NCBI GenBank assembly: GCA_019096065.1
Contig: JAGUCH010000003.1
Coordinates: 1,302,001 to 1,366,000, forward strand
DNA: 64,000 bases
DNA from: Paracyclopina nana
Taxonomy: Eukaryota > Arthropoda > Copepoda > Cyclopoida > Cyclopettidae
Reading direction: 5' to 3'
A program made the position numbers and the translations under genes. Shown here in pieces: positions 1 through 10,513 of the stretch. The stretch's first letter is position 1, and each line of letters opens with the position of its first letter. Below the pieces are notes generated by a model. It was not told where the DNA came from, made no database searches, and worked only from the letters and a program-made list of their open reading frames with translations.

Positions 1-10
1 TATTTTGCAG

Positions 11-695
11 TATTAATGGAGAGATCTTGATGAAGGGCAGGAATGTCATGATGGGGTATTTGCATTCCCCCGACAAAACCAAAGAAGCCATCAACCAAGA
101 TGGCTGGCTCAAGTCTGGCGATCTTGGAGTCGTCGATGAATCCGGATTTTTCAGAATCACTGGAAGAGCCAAAGAGATCTTGATCACTGCTGGTGGGGAA
201 AATGTGGCCCCCATACCCATTGAGGAGAGCATCAAGAAGCAGCTGCCATGCGTGGCAAATGCAATGTTGATCGGTGATCAGAAAAAGTTCCTCAGCGTTT
301 TGCTTACCATCAAAACTGAAATTGATCCTGTGACATTGGAGCCTTTGCCTCAATTGTCTCCAATAACTCTTGAATGGTGCCAGAACATTGGCTCCAAGGC
401 TCAAGTAAGCTTGATTTATAATTTTAATTGCGTATTTGCTGTTAATTCCTTTATTTTGTTGCAGACAATTGATGACATTGTCGATGGACATGATGAGATT
501 GTGATGAAAGCATTCCAGGAGGGAATTAATCTTGCCAATGAAAGCTCGGTGTCCAATGCGCAAAAAGTGCAAAAATGGAAGATCTTGAGGAAGGACTTTT
601 CGGTGCCTGGTGGTGAACTGGGGCCAACTCTCAAAATGAAAAGGCACTTTGTGCTGGAGCAATATGCAGATTTGGTCAATGGATTTTACCAATAG
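11..695 (+). CDS. Long-chain fatty acyl-CoA synthetase, bubblegum (ACSBG) type, 3' part
   Basis: This is the C-terminal end of an ATP-dependent acyl-CoA synthetase, which activates long-chain fatty acids at the ER or other membranes. The window opens inside an intron (TTTTGCAG at 3-10). Exons are 11-404 and 465-695, separated by a 60-bp GT-AG intron, and about 207 residues are visible. The fragment has the adenylate-forming hinge and C-domain signature (GDLGVVDESGFFRITGR, then KEILITAGGEN). The continuation with ENVAPIPIEE, AMLIGDQKKFLSVLLT and a C-terminal LKMKRHFVLEQYADL is typical of ACSBG1/2 rather than ACSL. The stop TAG is 62 bp from the stop of the convergent ZNFX1 gene. The 5' part lies outside the window, so catalytic completeness cannot be judged. 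Confidence 0.9.
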
Positions 696-757
696 CAGTT
701 GTACATTGAATTTTCAAAAATAACTGAATTGCACATTTGTTGTTGATTTTAGCCAAG

Positions 758-3700
758 CTATTGCTGATTTTGTGACAGGTCATTTTTCACTTCTCCTGAA
801 GGTGATGAAAACCATGATCCATGGTGGAATGACACATAGGCAGGAGCCCCCTGGATTATGTTTTCAAACACTTGATTGAGCTTTTTCAAATAGTGAGGGC
901 CAATTTCACTCGTGTCAGAATTCAAAAAATTGATAACAGTTTGGCTTTTCTCCAATTCAGCCTCCTCTTTCGTCATCAATTTTTCCAGCAGGAACAATCT
1001 CATATGAAGATCTTGTAGCTCAAAATAGCTCAATGGTGAGGTTTTGTCTGCGCACCTGAGAGCCACATATTTGCTAAGCTTTATGGTCTCGTTTAACTTG
1101 CTGAGCTCAATCACCGTTTGTTTGGAAGAAGTCAAGTTTGACTTGTAGGCAAAGAGCAAGTCAAATACCTCAACAACTTTTTTCTTCCTTTCTCTCAACT
1201 CCATCTTGTATCGAGGTAGATGTGTGATCACAGCATTGCAAATTGAGCATTTCGGTACACCAACTTTCTTGTCGCTAATAATTGTTTCCAAATCTTCCTC
1301 AGTGAAGCAATGTGGGCAATCAGGCAGTTGAACATACCTAAATATTTAGGCAATATATAATTACAATTTTTCTTACAAAATAATTTTGGCACATGCCTGA
1401 AATTTGCTTTGATTTCAATGTTGCACACTGGGCACGCGGCTTGAGGGCACATTTCACCACAAAAGCCTTGGCATGGATGACCACAAATCAGCGACTTTTT
1501 GCATTGCTCCTGGCAAGGATTCCTATTGCAGTTGGCATAGCACTTTTTGGTACACTTGGAATGCTCGCACCCAAGGCCACATTTTTCCTATAAATCGGGT
1601 CGTAATTAAAGAATTATGCAAATTAGCATTATGAAACTTACTTTGCAATCACTGCAGCTGTCATCGCAAAAAGCTTTGCACTTTTTGTGCTGACATTGAA
1701 AAAGGCATTTTTGCTTACTGCAAGGTTGGCACACTTGTCCACACTTGAGTTGGCAAGGATGACCACAGAGCAGACTTCTTGGGCATTTCTCCACGCAAGG
1801 AAGATGCAGTTGACCATTTAAGCATTCACTGCATTTATTGCCGCATATGTGACCACATTCCATCATTGAAGAGCAAACTGCAGTGCAATTGGATGAAGTT
1901 TCCAGGCTTCCACATTTCCTCAGAGCCGAATGACCACATGCGAATTTGTCATCATTGCTGACTAGAACCTGACACTCTGCATTACTACAAGACTGGTAGC
2001 ACTTTAATGGACAAGGATGACCACATTGGAGGAGCCTTGAGCATGGCAGCTGACATTCCTCATTTTCCACTTGGCATCCGGATTCCACAGCATGTCCACA
2101 ACTGAGGTTTTTTTTCAATACCATAGAGCAAAATGGCTCACAGTCCTCGTAACAAAAGTTTCTGCATCTATGAATCCCACATGATAAGGTCTTGTCACAC
2201 TTTTGCATGCAAACATTGGATTTTAGTTGACCACACCTGATTTCAGCCACTTTATGTCCACAATTCATGGCAAAGTCATGAATGATTTCGGGACATTCTT
2301 CACAATTTTGGTAGCAAGACTTTGCACAAGGATGTTGTTGAAAAAAGCAATTTTTGTTCATTTTGCCACAAGACTCCATGCATTTGTCATTATGCTTGGC
2401 ACCAGGATGACAAGCCAGTCCACATTTGTGACCACAGTTCAGGATAAAGTCACAAAGCTCCTCACACTTCAATGAAGTTTGTCCACAACTAGTGACTTTT
2501 GAGTGGCCACATTGCAATTCCACCTGAATCTTGAAGTTGCACACTTTGGGCATATTGTTTGTAGGACATGAGACTGAGCTAATGTGACCACAAGGCTCAA
2601 AAATCTCATCGAGTGAATATGTGCAAGGATTGCACATTTCATAGCACTTTTTCAAACAAGGATGCCCCATAGCACAAGTTTTTGAACAGAGTTTTCTGCA
2701 CTTGAACTCACCCTCATGGCTTGGATTTCTGCCATGACACATAAAATCACACTGATGTCCACACAAGAGAATTTCTCCACAAATCAAGGAGCATCCAGGA
2801 AAACCAGCAATCTGTTGGGGTGTGCTCGCAGAAAACTTTGTTTCCATCGGATGACTTGGACACACTAAGGATAGCTGACTACCTATTAAGTCATTTTGCT
2901 CAAGTTGAGCTCGAATGGACTTCCAGGCCTCGGATTTTTTGGCCAAATCAGCCATGTTGCCCACGACATAGAGTCCCATTTTGGCTCTTGACAGGGCCAC
3001 ACAAATTCGACTCCGGACTGACAAAAACCCAATGGTGCCTTGGTCATTTGACCTCACTAATGAAAGGAGAATAATGTCATTCTCCTCACCTTGGTAGTTG
3101 TCAACAACGTTTACGTTGAATTTGCGGCCTGATTCTGACGCCAACTTTTGCATCAGCTGTGATTGGCCTTGGTAGGCTGCCAAGATGGTTATTTGTGAAG
3201 CCTCGTATCCATTATTCAGCAAGTATACGCCAAGATCGAGGAGAAATTCAGCCTCGAACCGGTTAGTCTTGCTCATGCTGTCGGACAAGCCATGATCCTC
3301 CTGGACGGAGTGATCAAGGAAAAAGACATTTTTGCCAACTCCCCTGATGGCGTTGTAATTTTCTACACTCATGTGGTCCTGCAAATCCGGATAGAAATTG
3401 TTTCTCAAAATTTGAGATATCTCAGGCCTCATTCGGTGTTGCTCCCTAAGCTGGACATAGTCAAAGCCGTTGTTGATGAGCCTTTCAAAGAGACTCAGGT
3501 CTAGATGGAATTCCTTTGCAAGCTCATAAGTGGACACGTTTGGCTTCAATTGCTGATGATCACCGATCATGATGAGTTGCTCAAGGTTGGGAGTGAGTGC
3601 AGCCAAAACGTGGCTTTCCAATACTTGGCCAGCCTCGTCTATAATCATTGCTTCAGGATCTAGCATACGAAGTAACTTGCTATGCTTAGCAGCTCCTGTG

Positions 3701-5226
3701 GTCGTCATGCCTATCACGTCCGCCTTGGAGATCAGCTGGAGACTTTCAACGTTGTTCCAATTTCTAATGGCACAGGAGATTCTATAATGTTCCTGGTAGG
3801 TAGAAGCTTGCCTAAGATCTTGCTCCAAAGCTTGGATTGCCTTGTAGATTTTCTTATCTCGACTTCCAGAGTCAATCAAGTACCTCTTCAATGAGGTCAA
3901 ATTGTGAGCTTCGAGCAGGGCTGATTTGGATCTTCCTCCAATTCGAATAATTTTAGGAGTGAATTCGACCAAGCTCTCCAAAAACGAATCAAGAGCGTGA
4001 TTGGTGAAGCAAATCACAACCAGAGGTCTTCTCCTCTTGTTAGAAATTAAGATCTTGGCCAAAATGGAGCCGACGTAAGATTTGCCTGTCCCTGGTGGGC
4101 CTTGGATCAAGCCAATTTTTCTGCTCAGGCTCAACTCAATAGCCTCAATTTGGGACTTGTTGCATATCCTGGATAGTTGTTTCAGGCTCAAGTTGTCAAA
4201 ACTTTCTTGCTTGTGCTCGTAAAGTGCTTTGAAAAGGTCGTTAGTTGATAAAATTGTGGCCGAACCATTCTTTTTCATGCGGAGATTTGGGCGGTTCAAG
4301 CCAGCGATGCTCCGCTTATCACACCTCACAATTGCATCTTCAAATGAGATTCTCTTCAGTGAATACAAAGCGTTGATGACATGCTTATAAGCTTCATAGT
4401 AAATCACAGGTTCTTTGACATCCACTTTTTGCCCCTCTTGAGGCCACTCTTGATGATCAGACGAGTTGCAGCAAGGCAATAAGAAAATTTCCAGTTTTCC
4501 ACTACTGGACAAATTCCTCTCTTGGACAGTCCAGAAAGATGGCTCATATGTGGTGAGAATCACCAAAGACCCAAAAATAAGCCGTGATGTTGAATGCCAG
4601 TCTATTGATGGTGAAGCTTTTTCTACTTTTTCTATCACTAACAGCACTCGGTCCAGATAAATTTTCTCAACAATCCCAGCTCCATAGGAGTGCAAGAGTT
4701 TCTTAGATGATTGACTAGACCCTTTTAAGCCTTCCCTTAAGGGCCTGAAAAAGTCTTCAGCAATGAGGTCGCGTTGAGTGGCCAAGTAGAGCTCGAAAGA
4801 TTCATAAGCACCACATCTCAAATTAGGCTTGAGATTAATTATGCTTTTAACGTAAAGTTCAATGTGAAATTTAGGGTTCATTTGATAATCACTTTTCACT
4901 TTTTTGCATAGCTCATGTATGCTGGCCTCAGCAACGATTCTTGTTCTATTATCGGGCTCAAGATGGCAGCACAAAATTCGTGCGCCAGTTATGGCATTTT
5001 CAGCCTCTTCAGATGTAATTTCAGCACTGTTAGCTGCTTTCACGAAAAAATCACTCATGACACTCAAGAATGCTTGGCTTAGCAATTCCTCATTGATGGC
5101 ACCTTCGTCATCACTCTCGTAAAGGATATTGACACTGTGCAAAATTCTAGACAGTTTCTTCCAATCCATATTCTGGAAATCAGCCTTCTGGACTTCCCAG
5201 AAAGCTTTGGTGTAGTCTTCCGACAT
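758..5226 (-). CDS. ZNFX1: NFX1-type zinc finger-containing helicase (ZNFX1 homolog)
   Basis: Superfamily 1 RNA helicase with NFX1-type zinc fingers; in animals ZNFX1 acts in small-RNA inheritance and antiviral RNA sensing. Exons (minus strand) are 5226-1642, 1587-1397 and 1337-758, giving 1451 aa in one frame. Visible motifs are Walker A GLIQGPPGTGKS, Walker B MIIDEAGQ, motif V VVDNYQGEENDIILLS and motif VI ICVALSRAKMGLYVVGN. A long array of Cys/His NFX1 fingers follows (repeats such as CGHQCDFMCH and CGHPCPLKC), and a C-terminal helical region. Intron 1 is GT-AG; intron 2 needs a GC donor (AG|GCATGT) to keep frame. The start was chosen because TTCTTTTGTTCCAG ends one base before the ATG. 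It is the last gene of a DTWD2-SRD5A3-ZNFX1 cluster. Confidence 0.93.
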
Positions 5227-5302
5227 CCTGGAACAAAAGAAATGCAAACATGTACTTAATTAATCGAAATGTAAACTTTAAAACGCTTCTGATCCGTATA
5301 TA
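5227..5302 (-). other. Candidate trans-splice acceptor between SRD5A3 and ZNFX1
   Basis: Only 76 nt separate the SRD5A3 stop from the ZNFX1 start. Read on the minus strand, the gap ends TTTCTTTTGTTCCAG|G directly before ATG, a strong 3' splice site with a pyrimidine tract. No upstream exon with a matching donor is evident in so short a gap. This fits spliced-leader trans-splicing of an operon pre-mRNA; a conventional 5' UTR intron starting inside SRD5A3 is the alternative. Confidence 0.55.
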
Positions 5303-6238
5303 TTAGATCAAAAAAGGAATAACAGCTTTTCTGGTGGTTGGGTAACTTTTGTCAAACTTTTCCTTGTACCACCAATGGCTCATTAAGCCAGCGATGATTT
5401 GGTTGGTGAGCACCCAGACGAACACTAGCCAGGCAGTCTGATGCTTCAGTCCTAAGATGACAGCCAAAGCCAAGTAGATGAGAATTTCAGCAAAGTAGTG
5501 GGGACACGACAGGTACTTGAACCAGTCACCATACGGAATAGTGTGAGTTCCATTGCTCTTCCTCTTGAGGTCAGCAAATATTTTGTGAGCTTCAAATTGG
5601 TGATACCAAGCCAAGAAAAACACGAGAATTGCAATTGTTTGGATTGGGGTGATGTTACGAAGTTCTGGCTCAATATGCACCCACTTGACGGAATCCAGCA
5701 CGTGAGCATGCTCAGCAAATCCAGGGGATTCGCTGATAAAGCCAATGCCAGCGCAAAAGTAGTGGGCAAATCCAACGATGTAATGCAAAATGTTCATCTT
5801 GGTGCCAGAGTCGACGTTCACGTAGAAGCATTCGTACAGTCTCCTCCAGCATTGGATGTTGAACAAGAGCATGACAATCAGTATTCCTTCTGGAGTGGTA
5901 CTTGTCACTCGATTTTCTTGACAGAGAATGTCCAAGGCTGTAGAAACCCATATTGGCAAAGAGTGGCCAATAATCACAACACGAACAGTGAGGCTTGTGA
6001 GGAAGCCGACGAAAATCACTGCGAAAATGTAGAAATGAGTAAAGTAAGCCTTGGGCACTTGAATCAATCTGACAAGTTGACTCAGCCCATTGTCTTGGTT
6101 GGTGGTCTTTCCATATCGGAACGAATCACTAATGAATTTGGGCAGCTTGGGCTCAAAGAACCGAATTAGGAAGCTAAAAATCACCATGTATACGGTGAAA
6201 AAGATGAGGACAGCCCAAACCAGATTGATGCCGAACAT
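5303..6238 (-). CDS. SRD5A3: Polyprenol reductase (SRD5A3 homolog)
   Basis: Multi-pass ER membrane enzyme of the steroid 5-alpha-reductase family; SRD5A3 reduces polyprenol to dolichol for N-glycosylation. It is intronless and 311 aa. Supporting sequence: several hydrophobic segments, QCWRRLYECFYV, YHQFEAHKIFADL, the family signature IPYGDWFKYLSCPHYFAEIL (NADPH-binding C-terminal domain), and a C-terminus WWYKEKF..YPTTRKAVIPFL typical of SRD5A3. The Met at 6238 was taken as start because an acceptor (TATATTTTAG|G) abuts it; an upstream in-frame Met would overlap the DTWD2 stop. It lies 29 nt downstream of DTWD2 and 76 nt upstream of ZNFX1. Confidence 0.9.
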   Translation of the reverse strand: MFGINLVWAVLIFFTVYMVIFSFLIRFFEPKLPKFISDSFRYGKTTNQDNGLSQLVRLIQVPKAYFTHFYIFAVIFVGFLTSLTVRVVIIGHSLPIWVSTALDILCQENRVTSTTPEGILIVMLLFNIQCWRRLYECFYVNVDSGTKMNILHYIVGFAHYFCAGIGFISESPGFAEHAHVLDSVKWVHIEPELRNITPIQTIAILVFFLAWYHQFEAHKIFADLKRKSNGTHTIPYGDWFKYLSCPHYFAEILIYLALAVILGLKHQTAWLVFVWVLTNQIIAGLMSHWWYKEKFDKSYPTTRKAVIPFLI

Positions 6239-6267
6239 CCTAAAATATAGAAAAGAGGATATTATCA
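6239..6267 (-). other. Candidate trans-splice acceptor between DTWD2 and SRD5A3
   Basis: The whole intergenic space between the DTWD2 stop and the SRD5A3 start is 29 nt. On the minus strand it contains TTTTCTATATTTTAG|G followed at once by ATG. There is no room for a promoter, so the downstream gene is most simply expressed from a polycistronic precursor by trans-splicing. Confidence 0.6.
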
Positions 6268-6990
6268 TTAATAATGCTTCCTCCTCAGATTCTCCTTTTT
6301 GAAGTCATTTATGTCTTGTTTGAACTCTTTGCTGTCGTGCTTCACAGATCCATGGCTGATTTGAATGCTGCACAAGGCCAACAACGGCCTTGTCAGGCCT
6401 TGCACAAGGTCCGCATTGTTTTCTAGCACAGCCAGCGAGTGCGCCACACATTCCACTGTGGAAAGACACTTGTCATTGGGCTGGGTCTTGACAACATACT
6501 GACTTGTGACATTCAAGTCTAGTGCCATTTTCGGTAGTTTTTGCAATGGTGGACTCCATGCGTACATTTTCTTGGCTTCATCCCATGTGCCATCAAGGAC
6601 AACTAGGACCACTCTCTTGTCATCCTCAGCCAGGGCTTCCAAGCTGATAGCATTAGGCTGGGGGAAAAGCACATGAGCTCCGGGATGATTGAGCCAAGTT
6701 CTTAGGCTCTTTTCTTCATTGCTCATGTCATCCTTGATTTCAAGGGATGTCACTTTTCTCCTCACGAAAACATGGCAGTCATCTGGCTGCAAGCCTAGTT
6801 CTAGCATTTTGGCAGTGCGAATCTGCCTCTTTTTTTCATTTGGATGTTGAAGTATGATGACAGTGGTCCTTTTAAGCTGAATGCAAGGTTTACGCAGGTA
6901 ATCACACCAACAAGTCCTCTGAGGTCTCTCACAATTGTCACAAATGAGTCTCTGTTTTGAGTCAGGCTCCGTTAGATTGAACTCGTCCAT
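6268..6990 (-). CDS. DTWD2: tRNA-uridine aminocarboxypropyltransferase, DTW family (DTWD2-like)
   Basis: SAM-dependent enzyme that adds the 3-amino-3-carboxypropyl group to uridine (acp3U) in tRNA; the DTW/TapT family is related to the TDD domain of Tsr3. It is intronless and 240 aa. An N-terminal Cys cluster CDNCERPQRTCWCDY is the family zinc-binding signature. Then come LQHPNEKKRQIRTAKMLELG, HVLFPQPNA, the DTW-like motif VVLDGTWDEAKKM and the C-terminal CLSTVECVAHSLAVLE segment. The length and the DGTW form match DTWD2 better than DTWD1. It is the first gene of the minus-strand cluster and is divergent from the R3HCC1-like gene. Confidence 0.9.
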   Translation of the reverse strand: MDEFNLTEPDSKQRLICDNCERPQRTCWCDYLRKPCIQLKRTTVIILQHPNEKKRQIRTAKMLELGLQPDDCHVFVRRKVTSLEIKDDMSNEEKSLRTWLNHPGAHVLFPQPNAISLEALAEDDKRVVLVVLDGTWDEAKKMYAWSPPLQKLPKMALDLNVTSQYVVKTQPNDKCLSTVECVAHSLAVLENNADLVQGLTRPLLALCSIQISHGSVKHDSKEFKQDINDFKKENLRRKHY

Positions 6991-7281
6991 TTCGCGAGAT
7001 TTCGCTTTGTAAACAACACTTTACAACAGGATTTTAAAAGCAAATTGTTGAATGTTTTCATTACGGAACAGAGCTACCAGAATCGAGATGTTCAAGGTTC
7101 CGACGCACGTGTCACGGAACCTTTCAAAATAAAGCGTAGCAACCTTTCAAAATAGAGAGTGACAACCTTCAAGAGGAAGAAAAGCATTCCAAGCAAGGTA
7201 ATATGATAATACAGCACTTTCAAAAAAAACAAGCCAAGGCAATGCTTTAAAAACACTGAAAACTAACATTAACATTTGCAG
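6991..7281. promoter_or_regulatory. Bidirectional promoter region with 5' UTR intron of the R3HCC1-like gene
   Basis: A 295-bp gap separates the divergent starts of DTWD2 and the R3HCC1-like gene. Next to the DTWD2 ATG is TTTCGCGAGATTTCG, which contains the palindromic core TCGCGAGA known from divergent animal promoters. Two imperfect repeats of AACCTTTCAAAATA lie at about 7108-7160. On the plus strand a donor (CAAG|GTAATA at 7198) and an acceptor (TTTGCAG at 7275-7281) define a likely 84-bp 5' UTR intron. Confidence 0.5.
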
Positions 7282-7285
7282 GATC

Positions 7286-8230
7286 ATGGCTGAATTGATT
7301 GAAGCTTTTGACAAGGAGCTTGAAGTGTTTGAAAAAGTCTGCACTGTCTCGCATAAGAGGCTTGTCCTTGTATTCCCTCCCATCAATTCCTTCATGAGGC
7401 TTAAACTACACGAGGTCACCAAGGAGAAATACCCCAATTTGACATCGTTTTCTGTGGGAGCTGATGAAGAGAGAAGGCCGGTGATTTGCTCACAGCAACT
7501 ACTGGTAGAGTGGACATTGAAGACTCTCAATAATCCAATTGAAGAACTCATTCCTGCTCCAGAAGTCGTTGCTGCTTCTGCTAGCAGCAGGAAACCAGCT
7601 CAAGCGATCTATGTTCCTAGGGCAAAGAGACAAGCCCAAAATCAACCAGCGACTGCAAAACCTCTTGTTCCCAATCAATTAAAATCTTGGACAGATGAAG
7701 TCGAAGCCATGACTGGACCTGTCAAGGCCATTCCACCCTTGACAGACTTTTTGTCCTTTGAAGCCTCGAGTTGTGTCACTTCAGCAGAAAAGGCGTTCAG
7801 AAGAGTCATAGAATTGGGAGATTTCCCAAAGTCCCTCAAAACTTCAGACCTTGAGGCGGTCCTTCATTCCGGCCTTTTGAAAATCAAAGACTACTATGAC
7901 CTCAGGTGGGTAGATGATCACCATGCTTTGGTCATTTTCAGCGATGAAGCCACTGCTGGCCTTTGCCTGACTCTAACTGATCCGGCAATCAAATTCAGGC
8001 CTTTCTACGAGGCCTGTGAAGCCTCCAAGCTCAAGGCCAAGACATTTGGTCTGGAGGACGCTGAGGCAGTTCGGCATCGGCCCAGACCTGATACATCCAC
8101 TGTTATGGCCAAGAGAATGCTGTCAAGAGCTCTGAACAACCCACAAATCAAAGCTGACAAAGAGGCCGAAAGTGCGCTCCTCAAAGCTAAGCAAGCAAAA
8201 GAAGATGCGTCTACTAATAAAGACAATTGA
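7286..8230 (+). CDS. R3H domain and coiled-coil protein (R3HCC1/R3HCC1L homolog)
   Basis: Predicted RNA-binding protein of 314 aa, coding exon undivided. The N-terminus (about residues 1-75) is an R3H domain with RLVLVFPPINSFMRLKLH and SFSVGADEERRPVIC. A low-complexity linker contains IYVPRAKR. The C-terminal RRM-like region (about residues 165-250) has IELGDFPKSLKTSDLEAVL, LRWVDDHHALVIFSDEATA and FRPFYEACEASKLKAK. This domain order and these motifs match R3HCC1L, a factor linked to exon junction complexes. The C-terminal tail is Ala/Lys-rich. The start follows a probable 5' UTR acceptor by four bases. Confidence 0.85.
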   Translation: MAELIEAFDKELEVFEKVCTVSHKRLVLVFPPINSFMRLKLHEVTKEKYPNLTSFSVGADEERRPVICSQQLLVEWTLKTLNNPIEELIPAPEVVAASASSRKPAQAIYVPRAKRQAQNQPATAKPLVPNQLKSWTDEVEAMTGPVKAIPPLTDFLSFEASSCVTSAEKAFRRVIELGDFPKSLKTSDLEAVLHSGLLKIKDYYDLRWVDDHHALVIFSDEATAGLCLTLTDPAIKFRPFYEACEASKLKAKTFGLEDAEAVRHRPRPDTSTVMAKRMLSRALNNPQIKADKEAESALLKAKQAKEDASTNKDN

Positions 8231-9675
8231 GAGTATTTTCCCCTTCTTTTTTCGATTATCTGTTTTGACCTCTAAATCAAATCGACTGCAGTAAATATTC
8301 GAGATCCCAATCGGCCCAACCGTTATGGCCTGATCCCCATATCGCCATAAACAACCATAAATCTTTCATGGTGAAACCTTCATATAACAAACACTTTTTT
8401 ATTAGTATAGTAGCGAACGTCAAGGTTATCCAAAAAATATGGAGCGCATCCCAGCGGGCAGTTACAAAAAATTATGCTGTGGGCCTGTTTGTAATCTTTT
8501 TTTTTCTTTTTGGCAGGGTCATTGGCTGACCTTTGGGTGATCATGATTTATGGGCTTATTAATTTCGTATACGAAAATGGAATGCAAAAAAGCAGGTCCG
8601 CTTTGCATAGACTACTTTTTATCACTTCTTGATTGATTTGAAATCAACTAAGGCATTTCGAAAAACCAGCATTGACCTTGCAATCATATTTGAGATACTT
8701 GGAATCCTCATCATTTGTGAAATGTTATTGACCTTGAAAAAAATTATTGAGCTCTGAGCATGTTAACAAATCTGCTACAAACGAGTTCAACAGAAAATAA
8801 TTGGACATCAATTTGTAGAAACGAAAATTAATAATATGCGAATAAAATATTTAAAAAAATATAAAAAATCAATAGCGTAGGCATAATAATTGAAACTTCA
8901 ACGAAAATTGTAATTTTAAAGAAAAATGCAATTCTAACGAATATTGCAATTTTAACGAAAATTGCAATTTTAACAAAAATTGCGATTTTAACGAAAATTG
9001 TAATTTAAACGAAAATTGTAATTTTAACGAAAATTGCAATTTTAACAAAAATTGCGATTTTAACAAAAATTGTAATTTAAACGAAAATTGTAATTTCAAC
9101 GAAAATTGTAATTTAAACGAAAATTGTAATTTAAACGAAAATTGTAATTTCAACGAAAATTGTAATTTCAACGAAAATTGTAATTTTAACGATTTTTTTT
9201 CTTTTTGCTTACACAAAGTATTTCTTATTGATCAAATGGAATTCGGCATAATTACTATTTCGCCTTATAATGAAATAATTGCCATGGGGTGTGATTTGGA
9301 ATACTGCAAGACATCTCTGATTGGTATAGGCCTGATGGTGGGCATTTAAAATGGTTGAGCGCGGATGCGCTCAAAACACTCCACGACCCCGAAAAACCAC
9401 ACATGAGAAATCTTCGCCTAGTTACACCCATACATGCAGTCTAGTAGTGGCTTAATTCCGAGTTGTCCCCTTTAATTGCTACATCCTCCGCCTGGATTGA
9501 AAAAAAAAAAGAGTCCGACACAAGATATTAATCATTCGCCACTGCAGAAAATTCCGAGTGTGTCAAGGTAGATATCATAAAACAATGCGGCTAGCTAACC
9601 TGATATCTGATCATTCGAATGCCAACTTTCCTCCTCATCAGATCAGTGAAACATTGCAAAAAAATTGCCCACAAC
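8231..9675. other. Intergenic region, AT-rich, with satellite
   Basis: Apart from the 18-bp satellite annotated separately, I see no gene here. The segment is AT-rich, with stop codons in all frames outside the satellite. Confidence 0.6.
8890..9193. repeat. 18-bp tandem satellite
   Basis: About 17 copies of an 18-bp unit resembling AACGAAAATTGYAATTTT. Variation is mainly single substitutions (C/T after TTG, ACG/ACA). Because the unit is a multiple of three it creates a long open frame on the minus strand, a chain of Lys-Leu-Gln-Phe-Ser-Leu-like hexapeptides. I treat that frame as an artefact of the repeat. Confidence 0.95.
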
Positions 9676-10513
9676 ATGAAGACCACTCTCACATATTTTC
9701 TACTCATTTTCAAAGGTAAGCTAATATGACACAAGTTGGCATGAAATTAATAGTGTGCCATGTATTTCTTTTATTTGCAAGTTTCGGCTGTGACACAAGC
9801 AATGCAAACAAAGTGCTCGATGCCACCCACTTTTGGCTCGTTCAATGGTCGTCCGGCAAAAGTATTGAGTAGGTGTCACGCACACGTTTTTTGGTGCAGT
9901 ACTTGAAATTCACCACTTGACTGCTACTTTCTCCAGATGATTGCGTATGGGACTTTGCTAAATGTACAGACATCAGAAACGACCTGAAATGCTGCCAGGT
10001 GAGATTCCAAGAGTGTTGCAAATTCGTCACGAAAACAACCACAACGACCACAACATCGACCACAACCACAACAACAACCACTCCTTACAGGCACGCTGAC
10101 ACAATGAGTGAGTGGTTCTACTATGTAGTGCAAATTTGATATTTTAGCAGCTTTTCAATTCAGTCGGCTGCGTTTGGCAGTTCAACAACTGCATTCAGCA
10201 AAAGGTGAACAATCTCGAACCAGATGAGTCCATATGCTATACGAGATATGAGGAATGCAAAATGATCATGATGGGAGTGCAATCAGCTACAGAGTTGCAA
10301 AAAGAAGAAAGCCAACAAATGGAAAAACCAGATAACGGACAACCTAGAAAGATGCTAAGTGAGTGGTGCTAACATGCAAAAAGGTTGATATGTTTTGATA
10401 TTTAGAGCTTTCTAATTTCAGTTGAGTGTGTCTGGGAATATTTCTTGTGCCACGACGAAAACTGCCAAGCGAATTGGGATACATGCATGTCCATTGCCAT
10501 GAGAAAGCTCTAG
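9676..10513 (+). CDS. Small secreted cysteine-rich protein with three CVW modules and a Thr-rich linker
   Basis: Spliced gene not recognised as a known family, 194 aa. Exons 9676-9715, 9782-9868, 9937-10107, 10164-10358 and 10422-10513 sum to 585 nt, and all four introns are phase 1. The first exon encodes a signal peptide (MKTTLTYFLLIF). Exons 3, 4 and 5 each open with a Cys-Val-Trp module: NDCVWDFAKC, GCVWQFNNC and ECVWEYFLC. Each is followed by further cysteines. Exon 3 ends in a run of about 18 Thr/Ser, a likely O-glycosylated mucin-like linker. Symmetrical phase 1-1 exons indicate growth by exon duplication. Function is unknown; secretion is inferred. Confidence 0.75.

Noticed and set aside
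1228..1452. Independent small minus-strand gene (74 codons)
   Set aside because: It is part of ZNFX1 exon 2 read through the GC-AG intron in the wrong frame.
5498..6169. Plus-strand open frame of 223 codons
   Set aside because: It is the complement of SRD5A3, whose domain content and conserved C-terminus are clear; the plus frame has no domain.
8869..9216. 115-codon minus-strand gene
   Set aside because: It consists almost entirely of translated 18-bp satellite.
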